Below are positions 13,227-15,969 of a stretch of DNA of 15,969 nt, piece after piece. This stretch comes from Alphaproteobacteria bacterium (GTDB lineage: Bacteria; Pseudomonadota; Alphaproteobacteria; JAEULC01), in contig JADZDN010000396.1 in assembly GCA_020851015.1 (NCBI GenBank), positions 1 to 15,969 of the forward strand, read 5' to 3'. The notes under the pieces were generated by a model. It searched no databases. It saw only the letters and a program-made list of their open reading frames with translations, and was not told the DNA's origin. The number at the start of each line of letters is the position of its first letter. Position 1 is the stretch's first letter. A program made the translations under genes and the position numbers.

Positions 13227-14228
13227 CTACTCTTCCCGGAACGGCCGCGCCAGCAGGCCGCGGATCTCCTGGTCGATGTTGCCCATGCGGTTCAGCACGG
13301 AATCGACCGCCGCCACGATCGGCATCTCCACGCCCTGGCGCAGCGCGCGCGCCATCACCGCCGCGGCGCTGGCGACGCCTTCGGCGATCGACTGGCGGCC
13401 GGCCTGGGCCTCGGCCAGGCTCTTGCCCTCGCCCAGCGCGATGCCGAGCGACAGGTTGCGGGACTGCGTGCCGGTGCAGGTGAGCGTCAGGTCGCCCAGC
13501 CCCGACAGGCCCATGCAGGTCTCGGCGCGCCCGCCCAGCGCCGCGGCCAGTCGCACGATCTCGGCGAGCCCGCGCGTGATCAGGGCCGCGCGCGCGTTGT
13601 CGCCCAGCTTCCGCCCCATCACGATGCCGCAGGCGATCGCCAGCACGTTCTTGACCGCGCCGCCGACCTCGGCGCCGACCGGATCGTCCGACAGGTAGGG
13701 CCGCAGCGCCGGCCCGCCGAGCGCCTGCACCAGCCCCGCACCGAGCGCGGCGTCCGTGCAGGCCAGGGTGACGGCGGTGGGCAGGCCGCGCGCGACCTCG
13801 GCGGCGAAGGTCGGTCCGCTCAGCACGGCCTGCGGGCAGCCGGGCAGGGTCTCGGCCGCGACCTCGGTCATCAGCGCGCCGGTGCCGTTCTCGATGCCCT
13901 TGGCGCAAATCACCACGGGCGGCCGCGCCGGACCCAGCGCCGCATTCAGTGCCGTCGTCGCCGCGCGCAGGTGCTGGGCCGGCACCGCCAGCAGGATCGC
14001 GTCGACCGTCGTCAGCTCGGCCATCACGATCGTCGCGCCGAGGGTCTCGTCCAGCGTCACGCCGGGCAGGAAGGCCGGATTCGCGCGCGTGCGGGCGATG
14101 GCCTCGGCCACCTCGGGCTCGCGCGCCCACAGCACGGCGCGGTGGCCGGCGCGGGCCACGACCTGCGCCAGCGCCGTGCCCCAGGCGCCGGCGCCCAGCA
14201 CGCCGATGCTGTTGATCGCGGCGGCCAC
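13227..14228 (-). CDS. gpsA: Glycerol-3-phosphate dehydrogenase [NAD(P)+]
   Basis: This 333-residue enzyme reduces dihydroxyacetone phosphate to sn-glycerol-3-phosphate, the backbone for phospholipid synthesis. The nucleotide-binding loop is GAGAWGTA (12-19), followed by CAKGIENG (K110), [12 protein letters not shown], the catalytic lysine in [12 protein letters not shown] (K193), [13 protein letters not shown] (D246) and QSRN (R257, N258). All expected residues are present and the length is normal. I chose the GTG at 14228, 8 bases after the stop of the FMN-binding gene, because it puts the dinucleotide fold at the usual distance from the N terminus. The longer open frame to 14360 overlaps that gene and adds an Arg-rich stretch. 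The ribosome-binding site is weak, so coupling to the upstream gene is likely. Confidence 0.95.
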   Translation of the reverse strand: MAAAINSIGVLGAGAWGTALAQVVARAGHRAVLWAREPEVAEAIARTRANPAFLPGVTLDETLGATIVMAELTTVDAILLAVPAQHLRAATTALNAALGPARPPVVICAKGIENGTGALMTEVAAETLPGCPQAVLSGPTFAAEVARGLPTAVTLACTDAALGAGLVQALGGPALRPYLSDDPVGAEVGGAVKNVLAIACGIVMGRKLGDNARAALITRGLAEIVRLAAALGGRAETCMGLSGLGDLTLTCTGTQSRNLSLGIALGEGKSLAEAQAGRQSIAEGVASAAAVMARALRQGVEMPIVAAVDSVLNRMGNIDQEIRGLLARPFREE

Positions 14229-14236
14229 GAACGCGG

Positions 14237-14875
14237 TCAGTCGCGCAATGCCGCGGCGACGATGCCGGACACCGCCGCTTCCACGGGGCCGCCCTCGCGC
14301 GCCAGCCCCTCGATGACGCCGTCGCGGTCCTGCGCCGTGCGGTTCTGGCTCATCTTCCACTTGCCTTCCAGCCGCGCGATCGGCAGCGCGAAGCCGACGA
14401 TGCCCTTGAGCTGCGCGCGCAGGAAGTCGGCCGGCGCGTCGCTGACCGCCCAGGGCTCGGCGCGCGGCTTCTCGTGCGTGTCGGTCAGGCCGGTGACGAC
14501 CGCCATCAGCCGGTCAGGGTCGTCGAAGAACTCGACCGGGCCATAAGCGTGGATCGCCACATAGTTCCAGGTCGGCACGACCTTGCCGGTCTCCTTCTTG
14601 GTCGCGTACCAGGACGGCGTCACATAGGCGTGCGGGCCCAGGAACATCGCCAGGGCCTGCACGTCCTTGGCCGGCGCGCGCCATTGCCCGTTGGCCTTGG
14701 CGATGTGCCCGCGCAACGTGCCGTAGGGCGCGGGTTCGGGATCGACCAGCATCGGCACGTGGCTCGCCTCCAGCCCTTGGGGGCCGAGCGTCACCAGCGT
14801 GCCCAGCCGCGCCTGGCGGATCGCGGCGTGCAGCACGTCGGTCCGCTCTTCCTTGAACTGCGTCGGCAGGTACAT
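14237..14875 (-). CDS. PaiB-family FMN-binding protein
   Basis: This is a 212-residue protein of the FMN-binding split-barrel PaiB group. It begins [20 protein letters not shown] and contains [37 protein letters not shown] and [18 protein letters not shown], then [23 protein letters not shown]: the usual PaiB series. Bacillus PaiB is described as a negative transcriptional regulator, but no helix-turn-helix is visible and the biochemical role of the family is poorly known. GGAGG lies 5 bases before the ATG at 14875. The ribosome-binding site falls inside a 6-bp hairpin (see the entry at 14881). gpsA begins 8 bases after the stop. Confidence 0.9.
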   Translation of the reverse strand: MYLPTQFKEERTDVLHAAIRQARLGTLVTLGPQGLEASHVPMLVDPEPAPYGTLRGHIAKANGQWRAPAKDVQALAMFLGPHAYVTPSWYATKKETGKVVPTWNYVAIHAYGPVEFFDDPDRLMAVVTGLTDTHEKPRAEPWAVSDAPADFLRAQLKGIVGFALPIARLEGKWKMSQNRTAQDRDGVIEGLAREGGPVEAAVSGIVAAALRD

Positions 14876-14880
14876 CGGCG

Positions 14881-14899
14881 CCTCCCTCGACCCGGGAGG
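14881..14899 (-). promoter_or_regulatory. Hairpin that pairs the paiB-like ribosome-binding site
   Basis: On the minus strand CCTCCC (14899-14894), loop GGGTCGA, then GGGAGG (14886-14881) forms a perfect 6-bp stem. Its right arm is the Shine-Dalgarno sequence, 5 bases before the ATG. If transcribed, it would hide the ribosome-binding site. A second small stem (GGCGGG-TTGA-CCCGCC, 14923-14938) lies upstream, between this gene and the ABC gene, and has no T-run. Confidence 0.4.
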
Positions 14900-14944
14900 G
14901 CATACCGACCACGAACCGGGGCGGCGGGTCAACCCGCCACGACG

Positions 14945-15969
14945 TTACGCCGGAATGACGGTCACGCCGTGGTCGGCCAGGCTGACGAACAGCTCGGCGC
15001 CGGCGGCATAGGGCCGCTCGACCGCGCGGTCGACGATGAACAGCTCGCCGACCTCGGTCTTGACCGTGTATTCCATGTGCGTGCCGAGATAGGCGGCCTT
15101 CGCGAGCTTGCCGTCCAGCGCCGATGCGTTGGGCTTGGCGGTCGAGAGGCTGAGCGACTCCGGCCGTATGGCCACCTTTATCGCGCCGGGCTTGGCGCCG
15201 CGATGGCGCAGGCGCTTCTCGATCGTGCCGATCCTGACCGCCGCCATCTCGCCGTCGGGCTGACCGAGAGTCGCCGGCACGATGTTGGCGTCGCCGATGA
15301 AGTCCGCCACGAACAGGCTGGCCGGCTCCTCGTACAGCTCGCGCGGCGGGCCGGACTGCGCCACCACGGCGTTGGCCATGACGATCACGCGGTCCGAGAC
15401 GGCCAGTGCCTCCTGCTGGTCATGCGTCACGTAGGCGACGGTTAGGTTCAGCGCGCGCTGCAGGTCGCGAATGTCCTCGCGCACCCGCCGGCGCAACTTG
15501 GCGTCGAGGTTCGACAGCGGCTCGTCGAACAGCAGAACCTGCGGCTCCAGCACCAGGGCGCGGGCGACGGCCACGCGCTGCTGCTGGCCGCCCGACAGCT
15601 CGGACGGCAGGCGGTCGTCGTAGTCCTTCAGGCCCACCAGCGCCATCTTCTCGCGCGCCATCGCGTGCGCCTTGGCCTTGGGCGCGCCGCTGACCGACGG
15701 ACCATAGGCCACGTTGTCCAGCACGCTCATGTGCGGGAACAGCGCATAGGACTGGAACACCATCGACACGTCGCGCTCGGCGGCCGACAGCCGCGTCACG
15801 TCGCGCCCGCCGATCAGGATCTGGCCCTCGCTCGCCATCTCCAGCCCGGCGATCAGGCGCAGGGTCGTGGTCTTGCCGCAGCCCGAGGGTCCCAGCAGCG
15901 TGACCAGCGTGCCCGGCGCGATCGTGAACGACACGTCGTTGACCGCCGTCACCGCGCCATAGCGCTTGA
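14945..15969 (-). CDS. ABC transporter ATPase, PotA/FbpC-like (5' truncated)
   Basis: This is an import-type ABC ATPase. The frame is open to the right edge and the visible beginning (KRYGAVTAVNDVSF) shows that the true start lies outside the window; the GTG at 15952 is internal. Counting that GTG as residue 1: Walker A GPSGCGKTT (21-29), Q-loop VFQSYALFP (65-73), signature LSGGQQQRVAVARAL (119-133), Walker B LLFDEP (140-145), D-loop SNLDAKLR and switch His177 in VTHDQQEAL. A C-terminal TOBE-type region includes KVAIRPESL (259-267). The architecture is that of the polyamine/iron/sulfate/sugar-phosphate group (PotA, FbpC, CysA, UgpC). The substrate cannot be decided without the binding protein and permeases, presumably further upstream. 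The stop is 69 bases before the PaiB-like gene. Confidence 0.93.
   Translation of the reverse strand, partial: KRYGAVTAVNDVSFTIAPGTLVTLLGPSGCGKTTTLRLIAGLEMASEGQILIGGRDVTRLSAAERDVSMVFQSYALFPHMSVLDNVAYGPSVSGAPKAKAHAMAREKMALVGLKDYDDRLPSELSGGQQQRVAVARALVLEPQVLLFDEPLSNLDAKLRRRVREDIRDLQRALNLTVAYVTHDQQEALAVSDRVIVMANAVVAQSGPPRELYEEPASLFVADFIGDANIVPATLGQPDGEMAAVRIGTIEKRLRHRGAKPGAIKVAIRPESLSLSTAKPNASALDGKLAKAAYLGTHMEYTVKTEVGELFIVDRAVERPYAAGAELFVSLADHGVTVIPA

Noticed and set aside
14923..14938. Intrinsic terminator between the ABC and PaiB-like genes
   Set aside because: The 6-bp stem GGCGGG/CCCGCC exists, but no T-run follows on the minus strand.

Overview
The window is about 16 kb of very GC-rich, densely coding bacterial DNA. 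Its gene families point to an alphaproteobacterium: a DUF2794 protein, a TIGR01459-type HAD protein beside a degenerate TipF-like EAL protein, a Sinorhizobium-type Bmt, and the CATCCTTCGA...TCAGGATG palindromes common between genes in that class. A Rhodospirillales or Hyphomicrobiales relative is my best guess, from family recognition only. I see no rRNA, tRNA, CRISPR array, prophage or insertion sequence.

Layout. Positions 2-5752 are on the plus strand: the 3' end of an EAL-domain gene, a HAD-family phosphatase, a 601-residue multidomain class III adenylate/guanylate cyclase, then a tight three-gene cassette (GtrB-like polyprenyl-phosphate glycosyltransferase, SAM methyltransferase, GtrA-like membrane protein) that probably works on lipid-linked sugars at the inner membrane. 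Positions 5670-9726 are on the minus strand. Read 5' to 3', they hold a small lipoprotein, a 594-residue exported FecR-domain protein with an internal duplication, a second small lipoprotein, DUF2794, and a DUF4743/Nudix hydrolase whose 3' end overlaps gtrA. A short divergent promoter region (9727-9839) then leads to a plus-strand betaine-homocysteine methyltransferase gene (bmt). A 355-bp repeat-rich gap separates bmt from a second minus-strand run (15969 to 11218): an ABC importer ATPase (cut by the window edge), a PaiB-like FMN-binding protein, gpsA, an EVE-domain protein, a Rieske protein translationally coupled to it, and an enolase-superfamily sugar-acid dehydratase or racemase.

How the genes may work together. 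The first five genes mix nucleotide second-messenger functions (a probable c-di-GMP receptor and a cAMP-type cyclase) with lipid-linked glycan modification; a functional link is not demonstrated. The FecR protein and the two lipoproteins are all predicted to be exported and may form a cell-envelope group. The 12-16 kb part is mainly housekeeping and metabolism.

I found no clear new defence or mobile system. The most unusual items are the duplicated cysteine-pair module in the FecR protein, the zinc-ribbon/SRPBCC cyclase, a near-perfect 74-bp tandem array of palindromic repeats, and related palindromes on both sides of the enolase-superfamily gene. Most starts were chosen from family length, ribosome-binding sites and gene spacing, so a few are uncertain and are marked as such.
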